DNA of 49,683 bases from Streptomyces sp. (lineage in GTDB: Bacteria > Actinomycetota > Actinomycetes > Streptomycetales > Streptomycetaceae): positions 1-49,683 of the forward strand of contig NZ_JAPSIW010000002.1 of NCBI RefSeq assembly GCF_031178505.1. The letters are read 5' to 3'. Below the pieces are notes generated by a model. That model did not search any database and was not told the DNA's origin. It saw only the letters and a list, made by a program, of their open reading frames with translations. Within the stretch, counting starts at the first letter, position 1. Each line of letters opens with the position of its first letter. A program made the translations under genes and the position numbers. Positions 38,756 through 47,011 of this stretch are shown piece after piece.

Positions 38756-39654
38756 TGTCTGCCCTGCCCCCGCTGATCGCCGTCGTCGGCCCCGTCGAAC
38801 CCGCCCTGCTCACCGCCTGGATCACCCACTACCGCGGCCTCGGCATCGAGCGGTTCCACCTCGCCTTCCACTTCCCCGACCACGTCACTGCCGACCGACG
38901 CCACCAGGTGCAGGCCGCCTGCCGCGAACTCGGCATCGCCCCGGCTGCGGTGAGCGACGGGCCGTGGCACGAGCACACCAACCCTCAGCTGAGAGACGCC
39001 CTGCGCGAGCGCGCCGGCGCCGGGTGGCACCTGCTCGCCGACTCCGACGAACTCCACTCCTACCCCGCCCCCCTTCAGGAGGTGATCGCTGAGGCAGAGG
39101 AGTCCGGGACTGGCACGGTGGGCGGGCTGATGCTCGACCGGGTCACCGCGGACGGTTCCCTGGCCGGCTGGGAGCCGGATCAGGGCCTGGACGCCGCCTA
39201 TCCGCTCGGCGCGTTCCTGACCCACCACCTGCTGCGGGGCGACCCCCGCAAGATCGTGCTCGCACACTCCAGCGTGCCTGTGGCCTCCGGCAACCACCGG
39301 GCGCCGGGCCACCGCCCTGTCAACCGGCCGCCCGTCATCGTCCACCACTTCAAGTGGCGCGACGGCGTGCGCCGGGATGTCGAGAGGCGTGCGGAGCACT
39401 CGGCGGACGGCACCTGGAAGACCGCCTCACCGGCCCGTCTGGCGGAGGCCCGATGCGTCTTGGAGCATCTTCAGCGGCACGGCGGCCGGATCGCCGTCGA
39501 CTCAGCCCGGCTGGGCTTCCGGCCCGTCTCACTGGCCACCGTGCCCGACTGGTGGGCAGCGGAGGCCACGCGGCTGGTCACCACCTGGCAGCCGCCGACC
39601 CCGGCGCCGCGTCAGAACGAGCCGGGCTCGATGATCTCCTCGCCCTCGTCATGA
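38755..39654 (+). CDS. glycosyltransferase, GT2/GT92-like
   Basis: 299 residues. ATG 38755 shares TGATG with the previous stop and has AAGGAG 8 bases before it; ATG 38749 is too close to that RBS. LTAWITHYRGLGIERFHLAFHF (about 18-40) and HLLADSDELHSYP with the metal-binding D-x-D (DSD, about 90) are typical of GT2/GT92-like enzymes, as is VHHFKWRDGV later (about 200). Its 3' end overlaps the convergent kinase gene by 43 bp. Fourth of the coupled transferases; a plausible role is glycosylating an exopolysaccharide, cell-wall polymer or natural product. Confidence 0.78.
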   Translation: MSALPPLIAVVGPVEPALLTAWITHYRGLGIERFHLAFHFPDHVTADRRHQVQAACRELGIAPAAVSDGPWHEHTNPQLRDALRERAGAGWHLLADSDELHSYPAPLQEVIAEAEESGTGTVGGLMLDRVTADGSLAGWEPDQGLDAAYPLGAFLTHHLLRGDPRKIVLAHSSVPVASGNHRAPGHRPVNRPPVIVHHFKWRDGVRRDVERRAEHSADGTWKTASPARLAEARCVLEHLQRHGGRIAVDSARLGFRPVSLATVPDWWAAEATRLVTTWQPPTPAPRQNEPGSMISSPSS

Positions 39655-40142
39655 GGGGGCTCGAACCGGGCGTAGAAGTCGTCCAGCGCCTGCGGGGTGA
39701 CGGTCAGCGCGTTGGCGTCCTCCCGCTCGTTGCGCTCGTTCAGCCGCCGCAGCAGCTCACCGCGGGGCACCGGGAAGTACAGCAGCCTCGGACGGCCGCC
39801 CGCCTCGATGACGAGCTTCGTCCACTCCTCGCGGTCCGAGCGCAGCCACAGCCCGTGATCCAGCACCGCATCCCGTCCGGCCGCGACCAGGCTGACCAGC
39901 TCCTCGCGGACCTCGGCGACCACCGGCGCCTCCAGCTCGAAGTACTGACGTTCCGGGTAGTCGACGCCGTAGCGGCCGTGCCGGGCGTGCACCCGCTCGT
40001 CCACCGACAGCCGCACCGCACCGGCGGGCTCGAGCCGCCGCTTCGCGAACGTGGTCTTGCCCGACCCCGTCAGCCCCACCAGCAGAAACACCACCGGCCC
40101 CGACCGCTGACCATGGGTCGATCGGTCGGACACTGCCGCCAT
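39612..40142 (-). CDS. P-loop kinase-like ATP-binding protein
   Basis: 176 residues from ATG 40142 (GGAGGAGC upstream). Walker A VGLTGSGKTTFA (22-33), SVDERVH (46-52) and DAVLDHGLWLRSDREEW (91-107), the layout of AAA_33/zeta-like small-molecule kinases. C-terminal acidic helix. It probably phosphorylates a small molecule such as a sugar, nucleoside or antibiotic; substrate unknown. It converges on and overlaps the last glycosyltransferase by 43 bp. The closest functional guess is a metabolite or aminoglycoside-type kinase. Confidence 0.8.
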   Translation of the reverse strand: MAAVSDRSTHGQRSGPVVFLLVGLTGSGKTTFAKRRLEPAGAVRLSVDERVHARHGRYGVDYPERQYFELEAPVVAEVREELVSLVAAGRDAVLDHGLWLRSDREEWTKLVIEAGGRPRLLYFPVPRGELLRRLNERNEREDANALTVTPQALDDFYARFEPPHDEGEEIIEPGSF

Positions 40143-40918
40143 CACCGACGCTCCTCCTTCGCCGCGGGAACTACTCTCCACTCCAGCGTGTCACCCTCAG
40201 CGCTGCAGCGCGGCCCGATCACCGAGCCTCACCCACGTGACGGTTGCCTCGGAGATCCCGCCGGGACGTCGGTTACCGGGTGACGAGCAGCGCACGGGCC
40301 CGCGACGGGCCAGGTAAAACATCGCGCGGGGCACGCCTTGGGCGCAGTAGCCCGCAGCGCAGCTCGTAGCCCCTCCAGTGAAGCGACCCGTTCTGGAGTC
40401 GGGTCGCTTCACTGTGCGCCACCAGTCTTCAGCCGCATGGCGTCCGGCCAGGCCGCGATCCTCGAACAGAGCTTGGCGAGGCGGTAAGTCTTGACGCTGC
40501 CCAAGCTGCCGGTGATCTCCAGTCAGTCAGCCTCAAGCAGTTCCTTGCGGGTTCGGGAGAGCACCGGCTGTGTCATGGGCTTCCGCAAGTGTCGTTCCTC
40601 GGGCGTATTGGGGCCATACCGTCAGCAAGGCCTGCGTCGACAGGGGCCAGGTGGTGGAGCTATAGGAAAGCGTGGTTGATGCCATCTGCGGTTGAGGTGG
40701 CATACGCGCACCTGCACGGCTGCCTGACCCGCCACCGTGGCGGGCTGGTTTCCAGCTGAGGTCGAGCAGGGTTTGTGACTAGCGCTGCCCGAAGGCAGAA
40801 GGCTTGGAACTCAAGTGTTCACGTCGACGTTCATCGCGTCGGGGCCGTCGGATGTACCGGCGCTTCAGCGAGCGTGGGGCCCCAGGCGGACGTAGGCGTA
40901 GTGGGCAGGGGGAAAACC
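40143..40918. other. non-coding region of about 780 bases
   Basis: No supported gene. Notable content: the 15-bp hairpin at 40376-40414, a lower-GC patch with AGCTATAGGAAAGCG near 40658-40672, and the probable promoter and RBS (GGGGGAAAACC) of the AbiGi-like gene at the right edge. Codon bias is absent in all frames. It may be the scar of an insertion or deletion. Confidence 0.5.
40376..40414. terminator. perfect 15-bp hairpin
   Basis: CAGTGAAGCGACCCG (40376-40390) pairs with CGGGTCGCTTCACTG (40400-40414) around a 9-nt loop. No U-run on either side. It stands alone in the intergenic region, over 200 bp from the nearest gene, so it may be an orphan terminator or remnant. Confidence 0.55.
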
Positions 40919-41614
40919 ATGTCGATACTCGGGCCAGCAGGACCTGCGCAGAGCGAGTACCTGTATCACTTCACGGGGCGCACTGGGGGACGGCCGATCT
41001 GGGTCCCAGATGAAATCCGCACCTCGAGCCCAGAGCAGAGACTTGACGCGATCCTCCGGGAGGAGCAGTTCCGGGCGTACCCCCCGTTCGGGGCCGCGGC
41101 TCCGGGTGCCGGGGCAAGCGGGATGCCCTGCCTGTGCCTGTCTGAGTGCCCGGTCGAACACCTCGATCACCTGATCCAGACCGGGCGCTTCAAGCCGTGG
41201 GGCGTGGTGACCACGAGGGAGAAGGTGCACCAGAAAGGGGGCGGAGCAGTGGCCTACGTGCCCGAGAAAGTCCATGAGGCTTTCATCCGCGCCAAGCTGG
41301 GGCACTGGGGGGTACGGACCGGGGAAGGTTCCTCCTGGCTTCACGAACGAGAGTGGAGGCTCCCCATGCCGCAAGGCGTAGCGCCCATTGGGAGCGTGCA
41401 GGCGATCATCGTCGAGAGCGCCGATTGGCGGCCGTCCAAGGTTCCGACTGGCCGATGGCAGGACGGTCACACGGGGGTGGAAGGGCCTGGCCCTGTTTCG
41501 CCGGAGTCGGTTGAGTTGGAGGACTATCCACGGCTCTGGCGCGAGTCGCCGGTGTGGGTCTGGCTTCCGGACGCTGGGGACATTTCGGTGTACGAGCCGG
41601 GGGAACTCTGCTGA
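40919..41614 (+). CDS. AbiGi/DUF2971-like protein, candidate phage-defence gene
   Basis: 231 residues from ATG 40919 (GGGGGAAAACC upstream). The order YLYHFTGR, LDAILREEQFRA, MPCLCLSECPVEHL, GRFKPWGVVTTRE, GGGAVAYVPE and SSWLHEREWRLP follows the pattern of DUF2971 and AbiGi-type proteins (YHFT at the start, C-x-C-x-S-E in the middle, EREWR near the end), some linked to abortive infection and often likened to ADP-ribosyltransferase folds. Lower GC bias than neighbours hints at transfer. The biochemical activity is unknown. Not part of an operon. Confidence 0.5.
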   Translation: MSILGPAGPAQSEYLYHFTGRTGGRPIWVPDEIRTSSPEQRLDAILREEQFRAYPPFGAAAPGAGASGMPCLCLSECPVEHLDHLIQTGRFKPWGVVTTREKVHQKGGGAVAYVPEKVHEAFIRAKLGHWGVRTGEGSSWLHEREWRLPMPQGVAPIGSVQAIIVESADWRPSKVPTGRWQDGHTGVEGPGPVSPESVELEDYPRLWRESPVWVWLPDAGDISVYEPGELC

Positions 41615-41623
41615 GCCGATGCA

Positions 41624-42559
41624 CTATGGGGTCCCTGGGTGGGCGCGGCCTGGCCGGCGGTCACTGCCCGCGGTGCTCAACCCGTCAGCGAACGGACTTG
41701 GAGAGTGCGCGACGGCGTCCGGTAGCAGCGATGACGAGATATCGGCGAGGTCGGGATGGGTGGCGGCGACGTCGCGCAGCATCTTGGGGAAGGTGACCCG
41801 GTCCAGGCCGCGCCCGGTGCGCGAGAGCAGCAGTGGGCCGGTCGTCTCGGTGGAGTGCGGGGTTTTGTGGGTACGTACCGGCAGGTACTCGTCCAGTGCC
41901 CACACGACCTGCCGGGGGATGGGCTGGAGGTGGGTGACGGCGGAGGTGCTGTTGTTCTTCGCCGGCAGGCGCCAGGTGGGTCCGGCCTGGTTGTGGCGCT
42001 GGATGTGCTGGACGACGACAGCGATGGACTGGCCCGGGCGCAGGCCTGCGAGGGTCATGTAGACGGCGAGCCGGGCGCGTTCGGCGTGAGGGCCGCGGTA
42101 GCGGTCGGCAGCGGTGCGCAGGGCGTCCATCTGGAAGCGGGTGAGCTGCTGGCGCGGGGATGGCGGGGTGGGCCCGGCAAGTACGCGGCGCGGCGGGAGA
42201 TGCCAGCGGGCGGCGCCGAGGTCCTCTTCGCAGTGGGTGTAGAAGCTACGGACGGCGGAGACGGCGCGGCCGCGGGAAGCGGCCGCCATCGGGCTGCTGT
42301 CGAAATTGGTGAGGCGGGCAGCCCAGTCCTGGATGTGCAGGGGCTCGAAGTGCCAGACGAGATCGCCGATGTAGGTGAACCAGTCGCCGCGCCATCCTGC
42401 GGGTGCGTCGATCCCGGCGAGGAGCAGGCCGTAGCGGTAGCGGGTGTCCTCGTCCCACGCGCGGCCGCGAACCTCCTGGCCGTCGGGACGGTGGTACGCC
42501 CCGGCCAGCCAGTTGCGCAGGATCGCGTACGGGTCGGGGGCCTGGTTCGCTGTGCTCAC
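41624..42559 (-). CDS. degenerate tyrosine recombinase/integrase-like protein
   Basis: 311 residues from GTG 42559. An N-terminal core-binding-like region (WLAGAYHRPDGQ to about 130) and a C-terminal region with LAVYMTLAGLRPGQ, matching the first catalytic Arg box, then PAKNNSTSAVTHLQPIPRQV. The expected H-x-x-R box and final Tyr are not visible (LLPDAVAHSPSPFADGL instead), and the last 40 residues look like frame-changed sequence. Likely inactivated or a divergent relative. If functional it would cut and rejoin DNA at an attachment site; the tRNA-like segment at 6456-6480 could be connected, but that is speculative. Confidence 0.55.
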   Translation of the reverse strand: MSTANQAPDPYAILRNWLAGAYHRPDGQEVRGRAWDEDTRYRYGLLLAGIDAPAGWRGDWFTYIGDLVWHFEPLHIQDWAARLTNFDSSPMAAASRGRAVSAVRSFYTHCEEDLGAARWHLPPRRVLAGPTPPSPRQQLTRFQMDALRTAADRYRGPHAERARLAVYMTLAGLRPGQSIAVVVQHIQRHNQAGPTWRLPAKNNSTSAVTHLQPIPRQVVWALDEYLPVRTHKTPHSTETTGPLLLSRTGRGLDRVTFPKMLRDVAATHPDLADISSSLLPDAVAHSPSPFADGLSTAGSDRRPGRAHPGTP

Positions 42560-42769
42560 CCGGCCACTCTATGAACCTTCGGAGCCTCACGAATCGGGTC
42601 CGTTGCGCTACGGTGCTCTCGGCTGGACGCGCACCGCCACCCGCCGCAGGCCGACGCCCACGCCGTCGTCCCGCGATCGGCCAAGGTCCTACGGGGCCCG
42701 CGACGCCCTGACGCTGCTTCTCCTCGTCGACGGGCGGCGTGGGTATGCCCGTCGAGCTGGGAAGACTCG

Positions 42770-43666
42770 ATGCCCCGTCATCAAAGCACCGCTGCTCAGC
42801 GCGCCCGAGAGGCGCAGCGCGAATCCGGCGGCAAGTACACCGCCGCGCTTCGCGAAGCTTCCCGGGGCCGCGCCTCGGCGGCCGCGTTCCCCTTGAGGGA
42901 ACTGCTCGCCGAGTGCACGACCTGCCCCGAGTGGAGCGGAGACCATCCGGAGGTCGACGCCGAATGGGCACCGCGCATGTTCGACTCGACTCTGCTGGGC
43001 GGCCCGGTGCCGCATTCGGCGGTCCTGATGCTGGCCGGTGAACTCGCCGGGGAAGGCCTTACTGCCGCAGTGCGGATGGAATCGCGCGACGCCGTCCGGA
43101 CCGTGGTGCTCGTGTGCGGCAGCCGCCGCTTCCAGCTCGTCCTCTCGCAGGACAACCTGGTCTACGAGCTATGCCTGATCCCGGGGTGCGGGCACCAGCC
43201 GGTTGCCGCGTCCCTCATCCCCTACTGCGCTGACACGCACCTCACAGCACGCCCCGGGAAGGAACTCGCACAAATGGCCTGGCGATGGGGGAACTGGCGG
43301 CGAGAGCTTGCCCGTACGCCGGGGGCTGCGGATGCAGGAGACGAAGGCGACGCGCTGATCGCGGCCGCCGTCGCTCAGGGCGCCTTCTCCGCAGTCATCG
43401 GCCAGCTGCTGGACGGCTGCTACGGAGATCCCGACCTGATTGACGAAGTCTGCTTCACCAGCGAGGACGCCGTGGCGCTGCGGCACGCCATCGATCACGA
43501 ACGCCTGCTCCTGACGAACAGGGCCAGGGCCGCCGCCACCCGTATCCGCGTGCTGGCCGGCGGACAGTGCGACTGCGGAAGGCGGCTGATCCTCGCCCCG
43601 GAGACGAACGTACCCGCCCGCTACTGCTCAGCCCGGTGCGCCCCGGTCGAGCGGCAACCGGCGTGA
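42770..43666 (+). CDS. hypothetical protein with C-terminal Cys cluster
   Basis: 298 residues from ATG 42770 (GAGCTGGGAAG upstream). The N-terminus MPRHQSTAAQRAREAQRESG is a pattern I associate with conserved plasmid proteins of streptomycetes. There is LAECTTCPEW near 47-56, a central mixed domain, PGCGHQP (about 140), and a C-terminal possible zinc site (GGQCDCGRRL, then ARYCSARC). Probably nucleic-acid-associated; function unknown. Confidence 0.72.
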   Translation: MPRHQSTAAQRAREAQRESGGKYTAALREASRGRASAAAFPLRELLAECTTCPEWSGDHPEVDAEWAPRMFDSTLLGGPVPHSAVLMLAGELAGEGLTAAVRMESRDAVRTVVLVCGSRRFQLVLSQDNLVYELCLIPGCGHQPVAASLIPYCADTHLTARPGKELAQMAWRWGNWRRELARTPGAADAGDEGDALIAAAVAQGAFSAVIGQLLDGCYGDPDLIDEVCFTSEDAVALRHAIDHERLLLTNRARAAATRIRVLAGGQCDCGRRLILAPETNVPARYCSARCAPVERQPA

Positions 43667-43714
43667 TCCGGTAGGCGCCCCCCCCCGGCCCCCCGGCCCC
43701 GGGCGGGCGCCCCC

Positions 43715-43860
43715 GGTTTCCTGAGCTTGTTCAGGTCCCGCTGGCTCATGCCGAACAGCACGTTCGGCTCGTCGTACCGGAAGGGGTACCCGACGATGAA
43801 CGCGGAGGCGATGAAGACCCCGTTCCGAAATTTGACCGCGCCCGAGGTTAAACGCTTGTC
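43715..43860 (-). pseudogene. short gene remnant, function unknown
   Basis: Translating from just after a stop gives DKRLTSGAVKFRNGVFIASA continuing into FIVGYPFRYDEPNVLFGMSQRDLNKLRKPG (split here). This is protein-like sequence with no start codon, ending in a C/G tract. It may be the tail of a deleted gene, perhaps a transposase C-terminus, but identity is unclear. Confidence 0.35.
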
Positions 43861-44045
43861 TCATCGTCTCCTGGGGTGCGCGGCTCCCGCCACGCCATGC
43901 GAGCCGCACTCAGGGCGCGGCGACTCCGTGCCAACGTACGTCGCCCGCGCCGGCGGAGGGCGGCCGCCGCCATGAGGGTGACCGCGGCACCCAAAGAACC
44001 AAGGAATTCCGGCACAGCAGAGCGGAGCAGCTCGAACACGGGCAC
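43848..44045 (-). CDS. possible small membrane protein
   Basis: 65 residues from GTG 44045: MPVFELLRSAVPEFLGSLGA, then a hydrophobic AAVTLMAAAAL and an Arg-rich tail. One membrane segment followed by basic residues is a common form of small streptomycete membrane peptide. No clear RBS, so support is weak. Confidence 0.35.
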   Translation of the reverse strand: MPVFELLRSAVPEFLGSLGAAVTLMAAAALRRRGRRTLARSRRALSAARMAWREPRTPGDDETSV

Positions 44046-44368
44046 ACCGACGCGCCAATGGGGCCGACCGCGCGCCTACTCCCTCGTGTCCTGGCTTGTC
44101 ATTTCCTTGTCGCAGTGACACCGACGTCCGGGCCCGCGGACGTCCCCCTAGTAGCCCGAGCTTGGCGGTATCGGGCCACTTCGCAATGCCATGTGTCGCG
44201 TATCAGTGTTCCAGGCGAGAAGGCCGGAGGGGCGCGTTCCATCCGATCGGGCGCCCCTCCCGGAATCACGGCGGGCTGCCGCCCGTCAGGGCAACGGCAC
44301 CGCTGCTTGCGACCGGCTTAGGCGGGGGACGGAGCGGTGCGTGACCGAGGGCCCCGGCCTAGCGATCC

Positions 44369-44502
44369 AACTTTACGGAACAGACAAGCCGCCTCCGCCA
44401 AGAGCCAAGGGGGTGGTCAAGGTCCGTGGAACAGTGCGGAGCACGGCGCGGCGCCGCCCTGCCCGAGCCTTTGGCGAGGGAGCTGGTCTGTTCCGTAAAG
44501 TT
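44369..44502. mobile_element. MITE-like element with 17-bp terminal inverted repeats
   Basis: AACTTTACGGAACAGAC (44369-44385) and GTCTGTTCCGTAAAGTT (44486-44502) are perfect 17-bp inverted repeats bounding 134 bp with no gene. The AT-richer ends in GC-rich surroundings suggest transposase-binding termini. No obvious target duplication was seen. It would need a transposase from elsewhere in the host. A long-range transcription hairpin is the alternative. Confidence 0.55.
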
Positions 44503-44638
44503 CATAACCCAAGGTCTGATCCCCTGTGCGTCCAGGGATACACCGCAGTGCTCCCGCACCGGCGGAAGACCGTCCCTCATCGGTGTGGTCGCGCCCCCTC
44601 AGCCGTGACGGGCGACCTGTACCGCAGTTGCAGGGATC

Positions 44639-44998
44639 ATGAAGCGATTCGTGAAGACGCTGGTCCTGGCCGCCGCCGTGACGGCACTCGTCGGACAGTC
44701 CGCCGTTGCCCTCCCCGCAGCCCCGGCCACGGCACCGGCGGCTGCGGCATGCACGAAGAAGTGGGAGGTCACCGGCAAGAAGGTCGCCGTCCGGATGCCT
44801 CGCGGCAACGCGCCGGTTGCGTCACCAGACTCGCCGGTCGTGCGCTACCTGCACCGCGGGGACGTGGTGACCTCATGCGTCGAGGCCATCGCCCGCACGC
44901 AGAGCGGCCCGGCCTACCGCAAATGCGGCCGCGAAGGACACGTCTGGAGGATCGTCCGGGGCGGCCAGGTGCCCGCCACCTGCCTGAAACGTGCTTAA
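44639..44998 (+). CDS. small secreted protein
   Basis: 119 residues from ATG 44639. A classical signal peptide: MKRFVK, hydrophobic TLVLAAAVTALVGQSAVAL, Ala-rich cleavage region ending near residue 36. The mature part of about 80 residues has three or more Cys (ACTKKW, SCVEAI, RKCGREGH, TCLKRA) and VRYLHRGD, reminiscent of small SH3-like secreted proteins of streptomycetes. Probably disulphide-stabilised outside the cell; function unknown. Confidence 0.75.
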   Translation: MKRFVKTLVLAAAVTALVGQSAVALPAAPATAPAAAACTKKWEVTGKKVAVRMPRGNAPVASPDSPVVRYLHRGDVVTSCVEAIARTQSGPAYRKCGREGHVWRIVRGGQVPATCLKRA

Positions 44999-45041
44999 TT
45001 GCATCCAATGCAACATGACGCAGAATGGCGAGCCGGGTGAT

Positions 45042-45233
45042 CTAGGACGCGCGCAGGCGCTTGCCCCACCTCTGCACAGCCAGCGGGTCGCAGTAGTCGC
45101 ACAGCGGGGAACGGGCGCCACGCCCGTACTTGTGGGTCGGACGACGGCACGTGGCACACGGCCCGACCTCGTCTCCGGGGCAGGTGCGGGCCGATACGTC
45201 TGGTTCCGTTACGGGGGGCACAGGGACTGTCAT
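45042..45233 (-). CDS. 63-residue zinc-ribbon protein
   Basis: From ATG 45233, overlapping the upstream stop by ATGA. GPCATCRRPTHKYG and SPLCDYCDPLAVQ give a C-x2-C / C-x2-C zinc ribbon. Small proteins of this type often pair with another zinc-finger protein, as here. Unknown role, possibly regulatory or protein-protein. Confidence 0.68.
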   Translation of the reverse strand: MTVPVPPVTEPDVSARTCPGDEVGPCATCRRPTHKYGRGARSPLCDYCDPLAVQRWGKRLRAS

Positions 45234-45598
45234 CGTCGGTCCTCTTCTCGGCGGCCGCCGCCGGCCGCCTCGAACAAAGAATAGAACGCCACTCGCGGCA
45301 GTCCCGCCTCCCCGGCCGCTGCGCGCAGGTCGGCGGCGATGCCCTCCAGCGCCGCCGGGACGCTGGAGGGGCGGCGTACCGCGAGGGCATGGTCCCGGCA
45401 CAGGTCCACCCAGCGCGGTCCGGCGTCGGCGAAGGTGACCGCCCGGGCGGTCACGGAATCCGACCCGCAGACGGAACAGAGGCGTGGCGGCCACGCCGCA
45501 ACCCGATCGACAGTCTCCCGGCGTGCGGGCGGAGGCGGGGCAGGCTCCAGCAGGGCGGGGTCGACCCCACGTTGCGCGAGCAGGTCTGCGGGCTCCAT
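45230..45598 (-). CDS. hypothetical protein with CxxC motif, coupled to the zinc-ribbon gene
   Basis: 122 residues from ATG 45598 (MEPADLLAQRGVDPALLEPA). Central LCSVCGSDSVTARAVTFADAGPRWVDLCRDHA holds C-x2-C and a further C-x2-H-like pair, split here from a longer stretch, a likely zinc site. The C-terminal region is helical. Translational coupling to the 63-aa gene implies a common function. Confidence 0.66.
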   Translation of the reverse strand: MEPADLLAQRGVDPALLEPAPPPPARRETVDRVAAWPPRLCSVCGSDSVTARAVTFADAGPRWVDLCRDHALAVRRPSSVPAALEGIAADLRAAAGEAGLPRVAFYSLFEAAGGGRREEDRR

Positions 45599-45663
45599 TG
45601 CTGTGCGCTCCGTTCTCCACCCCTGGGATTGCAGTGTGACCAGCAAATTCTAAAATCGAACCT

Positions 45664-46002
45664 ATGAGCGATCCATCCGTGCCGCGTCTCGCGCAGCTCC
45701 GCTTCCTGGAAGCGGTACAGGAGCGGGACCTGGCGCGCACCCGGCGCTGGATCGGCGACGAGGAACGCCGTCTGGCCGAACGCCGCCGCGCACATGCAGT
45801 GCGGCCACCTGAACCGGACTGGCTGCTGGAGCAGGGCCTCAGTGGGCGAACGCCTCCGGTCTACGTCCACGCTGGCGGCTGCTGGAATGCGGGCAAGCGG
45901 TCCGCGGGGATCTCCCGGGACGAGGCGCGGCGGGCGCTCGCCGAGGGGGTACCCGCATGCTCGCACTGCCGCCCGGACACTGAGCTGCGGGTGGAGGGCT
46001 GA
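45664..46002 (+). CDS. DUF6233 family protein
   Basis: 112 residues from ATG 45664, probably leaderless or nearly so (TAAAAT lies about 12 bases upstream). LRFLEAVQERDLARTRRWI, EPDWLLEQGLS, YVHAGGCW and EGVPACSHCRPDTEL are the recognisable features of DUF6233, a family found in many copies in streptomycetes. Contains C-x2-C. Role unknown. Confidence 0.85.
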   Translation: MSDPSVPRLAQLRFLEAVQERDLARTRRWIGDEERRLAERRRAHAVRPPEPDWLLEQGLSGRTPPVYVHAGGCWNAGKRSAGISRDEARRALAEGVPACSHCRPDTELRVEG

Positions 46003-46029
46003 ACCTGCGCGGGTGGAAGGGGTTGCCGT

Positions 46030-47010
46030 ATGTGGACGCTGCCCGAGCCGATGCTCGCCGCCCCTGTGTCCGATCGTGCTCTCCCTGCGGGGTGGGCGGC
46101 AGAGGTGAAGTGGGACGGATGGCGGGCACTTCTGTCCTGGGACGCCGGGGACCTGGTGCTGCGCTCCCGCCAGGGCACGGCCCTCGCCGATTCCTTCCCG
46201 GAGCTGCGTGCCGGCGCCTCTCAGCTCCCGGACGCGACCGCTCTCGATGGGGAGGTCGTCGTATGGGAGGACGACAGGCTCGCCTTCGAGCGGCTTCAGG
46301 GGCGGTTTCAGCGGCGCGGCGCCGGCGCGGCCCGGCTCGCCGCCGAGTATCCCGCCCACTTCGTCGCCTTCGACCTGCTGCGCCTGGCGGGCGCCGAGAC
46401 CACCGCATGGCCCTACTGGCGGCGCAGGGCCGCCCTGGAGGCCCTCTTCGCCGAGCACCGGCTCACCGCCCCGTGGGCTCTGTGCCCGTCGACGACCGAC
46501 CCGGACACAGTGCGCGAGTGGCTGAGCAGTTGGACGGCCGTCGGTCTCGAAGGGGTGGTCTTCAAGAGGTTGGAGAGCGTCTACCAACCGTCCGTGCGCG
46601 GGTGGCGAAAGCACAAGGTCAGGGCGACCGAAGACGCCGTGGTGGGGGCGTACACGGGCCCGGCGGCCGCCCCGCGCACGCTACTGCTGGGCCGGTACGA
46701 CACCGCCGGGCGCCTGCGTTACGTCGGGCGCAGCACGACGCTCCCGCAGGCCTCGGGCCGGTCGGTCGCCGGGTTTCTCGCCCCGGCCGGAGACCGGCAC
46801 CCCTGGGCAGGGTGGTCGTTCTCTGCCGGGTGGGGGTCACGCGAGAGTCTGCACGTCACCCTGGTCGTCCCGGAGCTGGTGGTGGAGGTCGGTGTCGACG
46901 TGGCCCGGGATGGGGCCGGGCGGTGGCGTCACCCGGCGCGCTGGCACCGATCGCGTCCGGACCTGTCCGCGGCCGACGTCCCGGACTTCGAGTCCGGGAC
47001 GTCGGGCTGA
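46030..47010 (+). CDS. ATP-dependent DNA ligase, LigC-like
   Basis: 326 residues from ATG 46030. Motif I EVKWDGWRA with the adenylated Lys 27, motif III LDGEVVVWED (about 73-82), motif IV EGVVFKRLES (about 175-184) and motif V WRKHKVRAT near 195, then an OB-fold C-terminal domain. These small actinobacterial ligases seal nicks in repair or end joining. A plasmid copy could help process ends or incoming DNA. Convergent with the neighbouring minus-strand gene, one base apart. Confidence 0.9.
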   Translation: MWTLPEPMLAAPVSDRALPAGWAAEVKWDGWRALLSWDAGDLVLRSRQGTALADSFPELRAGASQLPDATALDGEVVVWEDDRLAFERLQGRFQRRGAGAARLAAEYPAHFVAFDLLRLAGAETTAWPYWRRRAALEALFAEHRLTAPWALCPSTTDPDTVREWLSSWTAVGLEGVVFKRLESVYQPSVRGWRKHKVRATEDAVVGAYTGPAAAPRTLLLGRYDTAGRLRYVGRSTTLPQASGRSVAGFLAPAGDRHPWAGWSFSAGWGSRESLHVTLVVPELVVEVGVDVARDGAGRWRHPARWHRSRPDLSAADVPDFESGTSG

Positions 47011-47011
47011 T

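Larger units (their letters stand above)
43667..44638. other. remnant-rich region of about 970 bases
   Basis: No full-length gene. It holds a homopolymeric C/G stretch (43678-43712), a gene fragment (43715-43860), a possible small membrane protein (43848-44045), and a MITE-like element (44369-44502). This looks like a zone of repeated insertion and decay. Confidence 0.5.

Noticed and set aside
40197-40412. 71-residue minus-strand protein
   Set aside because: It runs through a perfect 15-bp hairpin and lacks an RBS and coding bias.
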